Positions 24,001 through 34,183 of a DNA stretch of 64,000 bases are shown here, piece after piece. How positions within the stretch are numbered: position 1 is the stretch's first letter; each line of letters starts with the position of its first letter. Below the pieces are notes generated by a model that saw only the letters and a list, made by a program, of their open reading frames with translations, was not told the DNA's origin and ran no database searches. Source of the stretch: Hemileia vastatrix (lineage: Eukaryota > Basidiomycota > Pucciniomycetes > Pucciniales > Zaghouaniaceae); assembly GCA_030280995.1 (NCBI GenBank), contig JASXTE010000014.1, positions 23,717,150-23,781,149 on the forward strand. Reading direction: 5' to 3'. Position numbers and translations under genes: made by a program.

Positions 24001-26342
24001 CCCTTGCATTGAAAAAATGTAAATTTGGGTTTGAATCTTTAAAAGTGCTTGGTCATATTGTATCTGGCTTACAAATATGTGTAGACCAAAATAAAGTGGC
24101 TGCAATAAAGAATATTGGCATTCCTCAAAATGTGAAGGATGTACAATCTTTTCTTGGAATGTGTGGTTATTATAGACAATATATAAAAAACTACCAATCA
24201 ATTGCTGCACCACTGACCACACTGATAAAGAAATCAGAAGCTTTCATTTGGAATAATGAAAGACAACAAGCTTTTAATAAGTTGAAAGAATGTTTAATGA
24301 CAGCTCCTATCTTGGGATTACCAGATTTCCAATTACCTTTTGTATTATATACAGATGCAAGTTTTATTGGACTGGGTGCTGCTTTGCATCAAAAACAACT
24401 TATTGAAGGTAAAATGTCAGAAGTAGTAATCTGCTATATTTCATGTACTCTGAGAAGTGGTGAATTGAAATATGGTGCTACTCAACTTGAATGTTTGGCA
24501 GTAGTATGGGCTCTTGAAAAGCTACATTATTACCTTGAAGACCAAAAATTTGAGTTAATAACTGACTGTAGTGCAGTTAAGTCACTCTTAAACATGAAAA
24601 CTCCTAATAGACACATGTTTAGATGGCAATTAGCTGTACAAGAATACAGAGGACGGATGACTATTACACATAGAGCAGGAACCTTGCACTCTAATGTAGA
24701 TCTGTTATCTAGAGTACCTCTGCCTAATAATGATGATAATCCTGCTTATGTTCCTGAGTCAGAGATTATTAACATTTATGGCATTTATATTGTAGATCTT
24801 GAGGATGAATTTATGCAATCAATTCTTGATAATTATAATTCAGATCCTGACTTAAGTAAATTAACTACAATATTAAATGATCCATCTAATGCTTCAATGA
24901 ATGTTTTAATAAAAACATTACCAAATAAGTATAAAGAGGCATTAGAGAAAGGAAAATTTTCCATTGAGGATGGTTTTATATATTACAGGAAAAAATTAAG
25001 TAATGTAATTGTAATTCCCCCTTCAATGAAGGAGTTAATGTTAAGTATATGTCATGATGATATATTAGTAGGTCATTTTGACTACCATAAAACATTAACC
25101 AGAGTAAAAAACACAGCTTGGTGGATTAACATGTCTGAGGATGTTCAGAAATATGTTGAAACATGTGATTCTTGTCAAAAATCTAAAAGATTAATAGGAA
25201 ATAGAGCTGGTTTATTACAACAAATTGAGAAACCAAAAGCTCCATGGGAAATCATTAACATGGACTTTGTAACAGGTTTTCCAATAGCAGGGCATAAGAG
25301 TTATAACTCCTGCTGGGTAATTGTAGATAGATTTACAAAGATGTGTAAATTTATTCCTACCCACAAAGAGGTTTCTGCAAAGGACTTAGCTTTTTTATGG
25401 TGGACACAAATGTTAAATACAGCAGGTTTCCCCAAAGCAATAGTTTCTGACAGAGATCCTAAATTTACTTCTGAGTTCTGGACGTCACTTATGGATGTTT
25501 CAGGGTGTCAATTAAAACTTTCTACAGCACACCATCCACAAACTGATGGGCTAGCAGAAAGAATGATACAAACCTTAGAAGATATGATAAGAAGATACTG
25601 TGCTTTTGGTCTTAATTTTAAAGACAATGACAAATTCACGCATGATTGGGTAACCCTTATCCCAGATTTAGAATTTGCATATAATAGTACAGTACATTCT
25701 GTCACTGGCAAAAAGCCATTTGAGTTATGGTTGGGTTATGTACCTAATACCCCTGCTAAAACTCTTAATAAGTTACCTAGATTGGATATTCATCCAGGTA
25801 CTAAATCTTTTCTTCAGATGCAGGAATTATGCAGAAAACATGCTCAAGAATGTATAAATAAGGCTTTTGAGTATGAAAAGAAAAGATGGGATAAAGCCCA
25901 TAAAGAACAAATGTTCAAAGAGGGTGATGAAGTCCTTATTTCAATGCTACATTTCAATTTAAATGGTAATGTTAAATTGAAGGATCCATTCATTGGACCA
26001 TTTGTAGTTAAAAAGATGGTTGGTAATAATGCTGTTGAGGTTATTCTATATGCACCTTATGATAGAAAACATCCAGTATTTCTTATTTCTCTTATAAAAC
26101 CATACCATTCAAATGATACTGCTCTCTTTCGAAGAAGATCAGGAAGGCATAAACAGCAACCTGAAGAAATAGTGGAAAAGGCAGAAATTGAAAAGATACT
26201 TAAAAAGAGACACCTTACTAAAGAAAAGGGAGTTGAGTATCTATTAAGATTTAAAAATAAATCAAGTGAATATGACCAGTGGATTCCAGAAAATGAAATC
26301 TCTGATCTTAAAAATCTCTTGAAAAAATTTAAATCTAAATAA
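20475..26342 (+). pseudogene. gypsy2 Gag-Pol polyprotein, one internal stop
   Basis: A single frame of about 1955 codons broken only by TAA at 21894-21896 in the capsid region. Gypsy1 has Tyr (TAC) there, so a single C-to-A change is the simplest explanation. After the stop: capsid (LKFSYKLPDEE), an intact CCHC-like knuckle (CYKCNKPWVKGHKC, about 22509), protease LDTGAAGS (about 22842), RT with YIDD (about 23910), RNase H YTDAS (about 24349), HHCC integrase with DFVTG, SDRDPKF and DGLAERM, and a C-terminal chromodomain (about 26170-26335). Chromodomains in chromoviral integrases are known to direct insertion to marked heterochromatin. The gene would be full-length but for one codon. Confidence 0.94.
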
Positions 26343-26455
26343 TACTGTTCATTCAGTATATGTATTATAAAAATTAATTTTTTATTATTATTTCATTCCT
26401 TAAGATTAATTAAAATGTCTTAACATTTTTTTATTGTTTTTTTGGGGTGAGGGAG

Positions 26456-27611
26456 TGTCAGCCTAAATATCCTTAGGACTGAGTATTTCTTATGCTTAAA
26501 ATAAGATAACCTTAAGTAAATTAAGCTTATATCTTAAAAATAAGGTTAAAATAAGAATATATTTATTTTATTATATATATATATAATTATTATTCTATTA
26601 TATAATTTATAATAGTTTAAATAGCTTATCCATTGCCTAATAATACTTATTATGGTGTTAATGGAGTCATAATATACTTATCTTAAGTGATATGAAGTAA
26701 TTATTGACATACATAAGCTTATATGTATACATAAATCTCATATTCAGTGAAATATGCAGTATATTATGTATATTTAGGTATATAAGTGGGTTTTAGCCCC
26801 TTAATAGCCTATAACCTTTGTTTTTCTGCTTATTTTAGGTCATATGGACGAAATCAGTGGACTCACAACGCCTACAGAAGCATAGACACCTATATCAGGC
26901 GCATACACCCAGTTTGGACAACTAAAATTACTTCCTTGGATGGTTATTCACGGATTTATGGGTTGGAAAGATGTTTTTGGGTTAATGTGGGGGCTTGGAC
27001 ATTTTATTTGTTTCCTTTATATGCTTTTAGTTTCATTAAATCTCTTTTTGATCATTTATTTTACCTGTTTCTTTATGGTATCCGCTTTTATCTAGGTTTT
27101 CTATTTATGGTATGACTCTGTGTTATTATTAATAGTGATGGAGGGTCCTTACTGGAGGTCTGGGTGTTGAAACTGCTTGAAGTGGACGCCATGGGGAGGT
27201 GATGGGCCCTCACAGTGCTTTAATTTCCGGGGATAGCAGTGACATCATCTGGATTGAAGGTCTGTGCACTCCAGTGGATTTGGGTATAAGTAAGGAGGGA
27301 TTTTGACGGTTTATTATCATCATTCAATTACTAAACTTCAAACAAACACTACAATACAATTATTAGTATTCAGAAATATATTAATAAGCCCTTATAAATT
27401 GATATTATCTTTATAAAAGCTATAACTATATTTTATTCTTCTATTTTCCACCACTAGCACGCATTTAAATCCAAGTATTGTGAGTTTTATTTGAGTATAA
27501 CTATTCTATTAGTCTTCCCCTGAGGTTTAATCACTAAATCATTTATTAATAAGTAGTAGGACCATAAAATAACACTATTATATCATACTTATATACTAGA
27601 CTATACTGACA
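26456..27611 (+). repeat. gypsy2 3' LTR
   Basis: 1156 bp, preceded by the purine tract GGGGTGAGGGAG. LINE sequence resumes at 27612. 26343-26455 is the short AT-rich 3' untranslated part. Confidence 0.95.
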
Positions 27612-30298
27612 TGGATAGTCTAGCCATAGGGTTAGACGAGGGAATGGTAAGGAGGCGAGCCCATGCTCTACGCACTACCAAATCCAGTCTTTGCTTGCAT
27701 GAGAGTGAGGATGAGTCATGAAGGAGGAGGCATACTGGTGTGGAACGAAAACAACCTAGGGCACGTCGAATGGCTTTATTGTCGACTATTTGGAGCATCC
27801 TTGTGGTGCGGGTAGATTTCAGGGGGGAGTGCCAGATGATTGCGGTATAATCGGTTCTTGAGTGGATGAGGGAAGAGATGAGGAGTTTGTATTGGTGGAG
27901 AGGGATGCCCCAACCAGAGGAGGCAAGGCGATGTAAGGTGGAGGAGGCTTGAAGACTGCTGGCAACTAATTTAGTACCATGAGGTTTAAAAGAAAGGGTA
28001 GGATCAAGCAAAACACCTAGCCATTTGAGGGAAGAAGAAGAGGTGAGAAGGCGGTTGTCAAAGGAAAGGAGAGGAGGAGATTTCAGAATTGATGGTTTTT
28101 TGGTAAGTAACATCCACTTTGTCTTGGCCTTGTCAAAAACTGCAGCATGAGAGAGGCCCCAGGACATTGCTTCGGTGCCAAGGAGAGCCAGATGTTGAGA
28201 TACTTCCTCTGGATCTTTATCTGCGGCAAGGAAAATAACATCATCAATAAATCCTAAGGCAAGACAGGAGGGGGAGAGAGAGGGGAGGGTGAGTAAGCCT
28301 GAATTGTAAATAATGTATAGAAGAGGGGAGAGGGGGGAGCCCTGAGGGAGGCCCTTAGGGCTAAAGGTGGGAGAAGATTCATAAGAAGAGAATGAGATGC
28401 TGGTGGAGCGGTTAGTGAGTGAATTTATGATGAGGGAGATAAGGTCCCGAGGGAGAGGGAGGGAGAGTAAGGCATGGGAGAGACGGCAAAGGTTAACAGA
28501 TGGGAAGGCGCCCTTGACATCTAATGACAAAGCCCCTACTACCTTACCAAGGCGCCATTGGTCCTTGGTCCAGGTGGTGAAGTGGAGAAGGGCGTAAGAG
28601 GTACTGCGCAAGGGACAACCGCCGTAGTGAGTTTCAGGGAGGAGGTTTGCTGATTCCATAAGAAACGATAGGCGGTTGGTAAGGAGAGAGTCGAGGAGTT
28701 TACCCATAGTGTTGAGAAGAGCAATAGGGCGGTAGGCACCAGGAACAGTATAATCTGGCCTTCCAGGTTTGGGAATGATTACCGTTTTTGCTTGTTTCCA
28801 GATGTCAGGATAGTGACAAACCTGTAGACATTGCTGGAAAAGAGGAAGCAATAAGTTAGTTACGGCTTTTGTGTTACAGTGAAGAAGAGCGTTGGGTATG
28901 GTGTCAGGCCCTGGGGCCCTCCTTTCTTTAGTTTTGAGTAGGGTAGAGAGTAGCTCGTGTTTGGTAAAGGGGAGAGACTTAGAAGGAGGGGAGGGCCAAG
29001 GAGGAGGAATGATGGACAAGTCGCATGGAATGGAGGCGACTGAAGTACCTTCAAAAAGGACAGAAGCTTTCGCTAAATTGTCAGTTATTAATCTACCAAC
29101 CTCATCAGTAAGGGGGGGGTTGGATTTTTGTATTGAAAATTGTGAAAGATACTTAGCAGGTTTATGCAGATTGTGAGGGGTAAGAGAAGAGAGAAATGAG
29201 CGCCAGTGATGCTTTTTGAGAAATTTGATTTTGGCGCGGAAGGTTTTTCGGGCTGACAGGAACACGGCAATGTTGTGGGGGGTAGGGGAAGAACGCAGGG
29301 CCCATTGGGCTTGGTAACATGACTTCTTGAGGGGGTCCAAGATGTCTCTTTTCCACCATACACAACATGACACACCGGGCTGCTGCAGCGGGACAAAACG
29401 ATCCATTAGTTCGATAAAAGAGGAAGTAATTGATTCAGCAGCCTCATTGATAGAAGCAGGGGAAGGAGAGGGAGAGGGGGGAGTAATAGAAGCAAGAGAG
29501 GAATGGAGAGAAGACTTATCAAACACATTCCAGTTCCGGAAAGGTTTGATAGGGGGGAGGAAAGAGGAGAGGAGAAGGCGAGTGATGATAGAGCGGTGGT
29601 CAGAGAGATGTGAGGACGACCCGTCTCTGTCTGTAATGCAGCTGATAACTGAATCTAGAGCCAAACTATTGACAAACACTAGGTCAATCACCGAGGTGAA
29701 ATTCCTGGTGTTGCAAAAGGTAGGAACTCCAGCTTGAGATATCAGAGACATATTAAGATCAGTGAGCGTGTCTAGAAAGGGAGAAGCTTCGGGATGGTTG
29801 GAGGAGTGATGATTGACACTAGCCCATAAGTCATGGTGAAGGTTAGAGTCAGTAAATATAAAGGTAGGGGAGTTAGAGAAAGGGGAAAGAGAAGGAAAAA
29901 TGAGGGGCGTTGAGGTGAAGGTTTTAGGCGGATTATAAATGTTGGCAAAAACAATCGAGGAAGATTTAAGTTGAAAATTGAGAAGAGTGAGGTCGGGGGA
30001 GGGGCTGGGGAGAGGAGTAAAGAGATGAAGAGGAAGCTTTTTTTTTAACATAAAAGCAGCATCGCATGGGGGAAGGAGACAAAGAGGGAGGAAGGAGAGG
30101 AGTGATGAGGTGCCATCCTTTAGCTGGGGCAGGAGAAACGTGGTTTGGAGAAAGGAAGGGTTCTTTAAGGGCTAATATGTCAAAAGAGGGGGTGGCCAAA
30201 TCATTGAAAAGCGAGTGGAAGACATGGAAAGAACAATGACAATTTAATTGAAAGACAGAAAAAGGCGAAATGGGCAATTGATTAGGGAGAGTCTTCAT
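27612..30298 (-). pseudogene. LINE ORF2, N-terminal part (endonuclease and reverse transcriptase)
   Basis: Starts 30298, 135 nt after the ORF1 stop. The first 84 or so codons hold the start of the APE-type endonuclease (FQLNCHCS..., DILALKEP). A one-base shift in a nine-T run (30038-30046) leads to the main frame. There the endonuclease continues (FANIYNPPK, TDSNLHHDLW, SDHRS), followed by RT with RRAPGPD, YRPIALLNT, LSLDVKGAFPSV, LPQGSPLSP and the catalytic FIDD. The frame is interrupted by gypsy2 at 27611 and resumes at 18786. A shift at a homopolymer could be a real mutation, programmed slippage or a base-calling error. Confidence 0.9.
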
Positions 30299-30432
30299 AA
30301 AGACCTATTGGAGGGGCAGACCGGCGAATGGGGAAGGTGAAAAATGGGAGGGGGGCAGGGGCCATCGAGGAGGGATTGGAATGAAGAGAGGGAGTTTTTG
30401 AGAGCATGATCGTGAGGAAGGGCGTCCACACA

Positions 30433-32016
30433 TCAGAAGCAAACTGGAGATTTGAGTTTGGGTTGCTTGCAGGCTCTTGAATTATGGTGACCTGAGCAGT
30501 TGGAGCAGCGAGGAGGGAGCGAGCAGTGAATCGAGAGGTGACCTTTTCCCCAACATTGGAAGCAGGTACTCTGTTCTTGATTTACAGCTTCTGTGCAACG
30601 GACCTGCCCTTCGACATACAGAGGGGAAGAAGAAGAGGGAGAAGATAAAGAGTCAGCATCATGTTTGTCAAACAAGTGAAGAACAACTGAGGAGTGGTTT
30701 TTCCCTGCTCTGGCTTCAGATTTGCGTAGCCAAGTGACTTTGTGAAGAGATTTGAGGACTATTGGGTTGTCATCAATGAGTGTCTGAATGTCGGCTTGGT
30801 TTTCCAGGTCAAGGTAGGTTGGGATACCATGTGCAACCACGGGATAGGAGGGAGCCTTATAAATGAGACCTTGTGGGATCCAGGATTCCCCAGAGCATGT
30901 GAGGGTTTGGAGGTCATCGGCACTGGAGACAATAACTTTAAGGTCATTGGACCTATGACGTACAACTCCTCTAATTCGGATCAATGAGTTGTTGACCGGG
31001 TTCAAGATTTTTTTGGAAGTAATTTTATTATTAAGCATATTGAGGATCTGAGGGTTGGAGATGTCAGAAAGGACAGGGGAGGAGGGGTTGGCTTGCTTCA
31101 GGGTGAAGTGGGGAAGGCCGGAAGCATTGGGACCAGCACGGGAACTAGGAGGGTGGGGCAGGTTAGCACCAGAAGCAGTAGCCTGTGCAAAGGAGGGGCG
31201 GGAGGGAGCGTGATTGTTGGGAGGGGGGGAGCAAGACGGACGAGATGAAGGAGGGAGGCGATTAAGAATTTCCTCCATCTTTTTGTTGAGAGAGGCCACA
31301 TAAGGAGGAGTGGAGGAGGGTGGGGACTGATGGAAGTTGGGCTGTTTGGTATGATGGGCGATGGCAGCTGCCAATGCCTTGATGTCGGAAAGGGTGGCCG
31401 TGTGAACCGAGACTTTTGAGCCCTTACGAGGAGGTTCCCTGATCGTGTCCAACAAGTTGACAAGGCAGGAGGAGAGAGAAGAGGCGTTAGTGGCTTGAGA
31501 CAGTCCTACAAGACAGACAACCCTGGCCGCAGGGGAGTCAGGATTAACAGCTGAGGGGAGCGGGACGCGTGGGGCTGAGGTGAGTCCGAAATCCACAAAT
31601 GGATTATCTGGGTTATGGGCTGAGGCATTAAGAGAAGAGTCCTGTGGGGTGGGAGGAGAGGCATTAGAGCGAGAGGAGGGATCAGGGGCAGGAGCTGAGG
31701 ACTCGTAGAAAAGCTCCGGGTGAGCATCCCTGGTTTCCTCAATGTGGCTGGCGGAGGAATTATAAGGGGGCCGATAGGGAGGAGTAGGAGATGAAAAGTG
31801 TCGTCTCTTGGAGAGGTGACACGCTTTGGGAGGAGGGAAATTATTAAGGGCGGGAGGAGCCACAGGGCTAGGAGGAGGAGGGGAGGGGGAAGAAGGGGCA
31901 GATTCCTGAACCAGAGGGATGGGGGGATCAGGAGGGGTAGGAGGAGAGGGCGCGGGTGTCGGCGTGTTTTCAGTTGCGTCTACTATCATATGATCGTCGT
32001 TGTGGTTAGAATCCAT
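30433..32016 (-). CDS. LINE ORF1, Gag-like nucleic-acid-binding protein
   Basis: 527 codons from ATG at 32016, the first codon inside the LINE; the A of the ATG may be supplied by the target duplication. The N-terminal half is Pro/Ser/Ala-rich and disordered. The middle has a PRE-like segment (IRIRGVVRHRSNDLKV), and the C-terminus has CCHC zinc knuckles (CFQCWGKGHLSIHC and CSNCSGHHNSRAC). Such ORF1 proteins coat LINE RNA in the ribonucleoprotein used for target-primed reverse transcription. The frame is intact. It stays open upstream into the copia LTR, but that extension is an accident of insertion. Confidence 0.85.
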   Translation of the reverse strand: MDSNHNDDHMIVDATENTPTPAPSPPTPPDPPIPLVQESAPSSPSPPPPSPVAPPALNNFPPPKACHLSKRRHFSSPTPPYRPPYNSSASHIEETRDAHPELFYESSAPAPDPSSRSNASPPTPQDSSLNASAHNPDNPFVDFGLTSAPRVPLPSAVNPDSPAARVVCLVGLSQATNASSLSSCLVNLLDTIREPPRKGSKVSVHTATLSDIKALAAAIAHHTKQPNFHQSPPSSTPPYVASLNKKMEEILNRLPPSSRPSCSPPPNNHAPSRPSFAQATASGANLPHPPSSRAGPNASGLPHFTLKQANPSSPVLSDISNPQILNMLNNKITSKKILNPVNNSLIRIRGVVRHRSNDLKVIVSSADDLQTLTCSGESWIPQGLIYKAPSYPVVAHGIPTYLDLENQADIQTLIDDNPIVLKSLHKVTWLRKSEARAGKNHSSVVLHLFDKHDADSLSSPSSSSPLYVEGQVRCTEAVNQEQSTCFQCWGKGHLSIHCSLPPRCSNCSGHHNSRACKQPKLKSPVCF

Positions 32017-32029
32017 GAGCATTATGTAT

Positions 32030-32326
32030 GGACGTGAAATCATTCCTGATTCCGCATCCATCTTTTCCATCTTATTTATTTTATTAATTATTTTATTTGT
32101 CCCATTCATACTCATTACTTGTCTCCTCCCTCAAGTCCTCTCTTGTTCACTTTAGTCCCGAGTCCATTCTGTCCCCAGTCCTATGTGTCCATTTATCTTT
32201 TACTTACCTGCTATCTTTGTCTATCAGGTAACTTTTCCTCTCTTGTCCACTTTAGTCCTGAGTCCATTCTGTCCCCAGTCCTACGTGTCCATTTATCTTT
32301 TACTTACCTGCTATCTTTGTCTATCA
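32030..32326 (+). repeat. copia 3' LTR, right part
   Basis: Continues the LTR from GGACGTGAAATC to CTATCA, including the two-copy 99-bp duplication. The right target duplication GTCAG follows at 32327-32331. Confidence 0.93.
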
Positions 32327-32331
32327 GTCAG

Positions 32332-32986
32332 CTGACCTACTTCTTTTGGAGAGGAGGGTAGACAAGAAAACATCAAGATTTTTAAAAATTGCTGTATGTA
32401 TTTTTTATTTTTTTATCCTTCCCTATTTTAAAACAAAAAAAAAAAATTGAGGTCATTTTCCATTTATTTTACCTAAATATATTTTTTTCAAGAAGATCAC
32501 CCAAAGACTATTATATTCCATTGATCGAATTCAGGGTTCTAGATTTCTCTTTTCATTTTTTTTTCTTCCGTAAAGATCAATAAAGTAATCAAAGAATATT
32601 TTAATAATTTGTTACTAAAAAATTATAAAAAAAAAAAAAACTTGTGTGAAAAAAAGAAATTCTTAATCAATCGAGATGATTTAAATAACATGATGTAAGA
32701 AACAAGCCACCTTTTTAATAGGATATGAAATGAAAAATTCCAGTTATTTTATTTTCATTTTATTTATATATTATTTTAAAATGAAAGAGTATCAAGAAAG
32801 TGTGTGATTGCTGTTTTAGATCATTCTTGCAATTGATTCTTTTTTATATGAAAGGCTAATCAATGGAGTTTCTTCATTTTTCTTCTTTTTGTTCAAGGTT
32901 AATTTCATTGTTATGGTAGTTAATTAAAATACAAAGCAATCATAAAAATAAAAAATAAAAATAAAATCCAACAAATATATATATAA
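32332..32986. other. AT-rich spacer, no gene seen
   Basis: Continuation of the pre-insertion locus. Homopolymer A/T runs and no supported coding sequence. Confidence 0.5.
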
Positions 32987-33144
32987 AGCTAAATTGAAAA
33001 AGGTTGGTGCAGCTTTTCAAAATTTGGCTCAACGTACCCAGCAACTATGGCGGGCAACAGGCTAGCAAGATGAAATAATGGGGAAAATGCTGGGTAAGTT
33101 GGGCAAAACTCTGGAAACCTGCACCAACCATTTTCAATTTAGCT
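32987..33144. mobile_element. palindromic MITE, AGCTAAA-ended family
   Basis: About 158 bp with near-perfect terminal inverted repeats of about 45 bp. The left end AGCTAAATTGAAAAAGG is mirrored by CCATTTTCAATTTAGCT on the right, and GGTTGGTGCAG by CTGCACCAACC. It sits in TATATA-rich flanks and has no ORF. It shares its AGCTAA end with the elements at 33216 and 34939. Confidence 0.75.
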
Positions 33145-33215
33145 GTATATATATGTGAAGGATAAATAGAACAATAAGAATCAGCATTAAGAACGGGGTA
33201 GAGCTGGAGTGGGGT

Positions 33216-33336
33216 AAAGCAAAACAAGAAAAGTTTTCAGGTTTCTCGTCTCCGATCCCCCGCCAAAAACATGAGTTTAGGTCGCTTTTGGCAGGGAATA
33301 AGTGGTACAAACCTCAAGCTTTTCCGGTTTAGCTGT
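33216..33336. mobile_element. MITE, AGCTAAA-ended family
   Basis: The right end ...TTCCGGTTTAGCTGT is inversely repeated, imperfectly, on the left. The core CCCCCGCCAAAA...CATGAGTTTAGGTC is shared with the element at 34939, so the two are the same subfamily. Confidence 0.6.
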
Positions 33337-33439
33337 ATTTACATACAACGCCAACAAACCATGTTCTTGTATGAAAACCTATTTCATGAGTATCAGTCAC
33401 AAAAAACTTTCCAAATAAATAAATAAGAAATTAACTCAA

Positions 33440-33476
33440 CCCCCCCCCCCCCCCCCTCAAAAAAAAAAAAAAAAAA
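33440..33476. repeat. poly-C / poly-A run
   Basis: 17 C followed by TC and 18 A. The A run coincides with the left end of the neighbouring MITE. Run lengths may be unreliable. Confidence 0.85.
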
Positions 33477-33675
33477 TGTGGGCACCTGATAGCATGTGCC
33501 AATCCCTATCTTTGATTTGATTCTGTTTTTGCTCAGTAGTAATTCCTCTGAGAGGACTGTGAACTGAACGCTGAGTATGCCGACTCGCGCGGTATCAAAT
33601 CTGAGTTATTCCTGAATTACAAATGGATTGAGGGGTTAGCACCTGTTAGCAGATGCCGGGTGTTTTTTCGTGGTG
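33459..33675. mobile_element. hairpin-TIR MITE, copy 1
   Basis: Ends carry A-rich then GGCACCTGATAGCATGTGCC on the left and GGTTAGCACCTGTTAGCAGATGCC...TTTTTTCGTGGTG on the right. Each terminal repeat is itself a small palindrome. The interior (ATCCCTATCTTTGATTTGATT...CTGAACGCTGAGTATGCC) matches copy 3 at 44711 closely. Confidence 0.8.
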
Positions 33676-33898
33676 AAAATAATAATAATAAAAATAAATG
33701 TACATTCAACAGTAAACAAAGAACTTCTGCCTAACCAACCAATTCTGGTGAGAAACCCTTGAACATCTTATCTTCTTATTTCACTACTATCTTCCTTTAG
33801 CCACGCCTGACCCTCAGGAAACTTTCACTTTCTTACCCATAAACTCTCATTTAGCCTCAATCACGTGCTTACGCCCCTTCCCTTCCCTTCCCTTCCCC

Positions 33899-33901
<3 letters not shown>

Positions 33902-33949
<48 letters not shown>
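33902..33949. repeat. (CT)n microsatellite
   Basis: About 24 CT units, preceded by CCCTT repeats at about 33875-33895. Confidence 0.9.
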
Positions 33950-33950
<1 letters not shown>

Positions 33951-34054
33951 CTTTCCCTCTTATTTTTCTCCCGAATTTGTGGCTTCAATCCTTATAAACT
34001 CCCTAAAAATTTCTCAAATGTCACACCTCTCCTTTAAATTCCAATTAATTCATT

Positions 34055-34183
34055 CACCAGTAAAAAAAAAATGTTAGCACCTGATAATAGGCGCTTCCCC
34101 TCAATTGAACTACCATACATCATTCAATCAGAGATGGGAACCTGCTAGCAGGTGCCAGCTTTTTTTTTTTTTTTTTTCTAGTG
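34055..34183. mobile_element. hairpin-TIR MITE, copy 2 (short)
   Basis: CACCAGTAAAAAAAAAATG then GCACCTGATAATAGGCGC on the left; GAACCTGCTAGCAGGTGCC, a T run and CTAGTG on the right. The interior is only about 50 bp and unlike copies 1 and 3, so it may be an internal deletion derivative. Confidence 0.7.

Larger units (their letters stand above)
18787..27611 (+). mobile_element. Ty3/gypsy chromovirus 'gypsy2', complete with two LTRs
   Basis: LTRs 18787-19963 (1177 bp) and 26456-27611 (1156 bp) start TGTCAGCCTAAAT and end CTGACA. Flanks are TGGCT on the left and TGGAT on the right, a 5-bp duplication with one mismatch. The interior is homologous to gypsy1 in protein sequence, but LTRs and leader differ, so this is a related but distinct family. 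About 8 substitutions plus one indel of about 20 bp separate its LTRs (about 0.7%), the youngest insertion of the stack. One internal stop disables Gag-Pol. Confidence 0.95.
17481..32015 (-). mobile_element. Tad1/I-type LINE, minus strand, split by gypsy2
   Basis: A non-LTR element whose poly(A) tail appears as a T run at 17479-17492, with identical 14-bp target duplications TGAGCATTATGTAT at 17467-17480 and 32016-32029. From its 5' end (right) it holds ORF1 with zinc knuckles and ORF2 with APE-type endonuclease, reverse transcriptase, RNase H and a C-terminal Cys/His motif. That organisation is known for fungal Tad1-like/I-superfamily LINEs. Gypsy2 occupies 18787-27611. Its 5' end lies exactly at the ORF1 start codon, so it either lacks a 5' UTR or is slightly 5' truncated. 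17481-17643 is its 3' UTR. Confidence 0.93.
2995..32326 (+). mobile_element. Ty1/copia LTR retrotransposon hosting three nested insertions
   Basis: Starts TGTTAATATAG and ends in CTATCA, with LTRs of 481 bp (5') and about 501 bp (3', split by a LINE). It is flanked by the 5-bp duplication GTCAG (2990-2994 and 32327-32331). The order gag - protease - integrase - reverse transcriptase - RNase H is diagnostic of copia. A 19-nt primer site follows the 5' LTR, and a purine tract (17264-17276) precedes the 3' LTR. Gypsy1 interrupts gag at 3717, and a LINE carrying gypsy2 interrupts the 3' LTR at 17481. Many in-frame stops show that it is dead. LTR divergence of about 4% by eye makes it the oldest layer of the stack. 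Confidence 0.93.

Noticed and set aside
3717..27611. RIP-type mutation as the cause of the retroelement stops
   Set aside because: LTR differences are not dominated by C-to-T/G-to-A, and the stops arise by different changes (TGG-to-TAG, TAC-to-TAA).
28397..29737. Plus-strand ORFs opposite the LINE reverse transcriptase
   Set aside because: Antisense shadows of a C/T-rich coding strand; the minus strand carries all the RT motifs.
32017..32115. N-terminal extension of LINE ORF1 into the copia LTR
   Set aside because: The extra codons lie in the LTR and the target duplication; the LINE itself begins at 32016.
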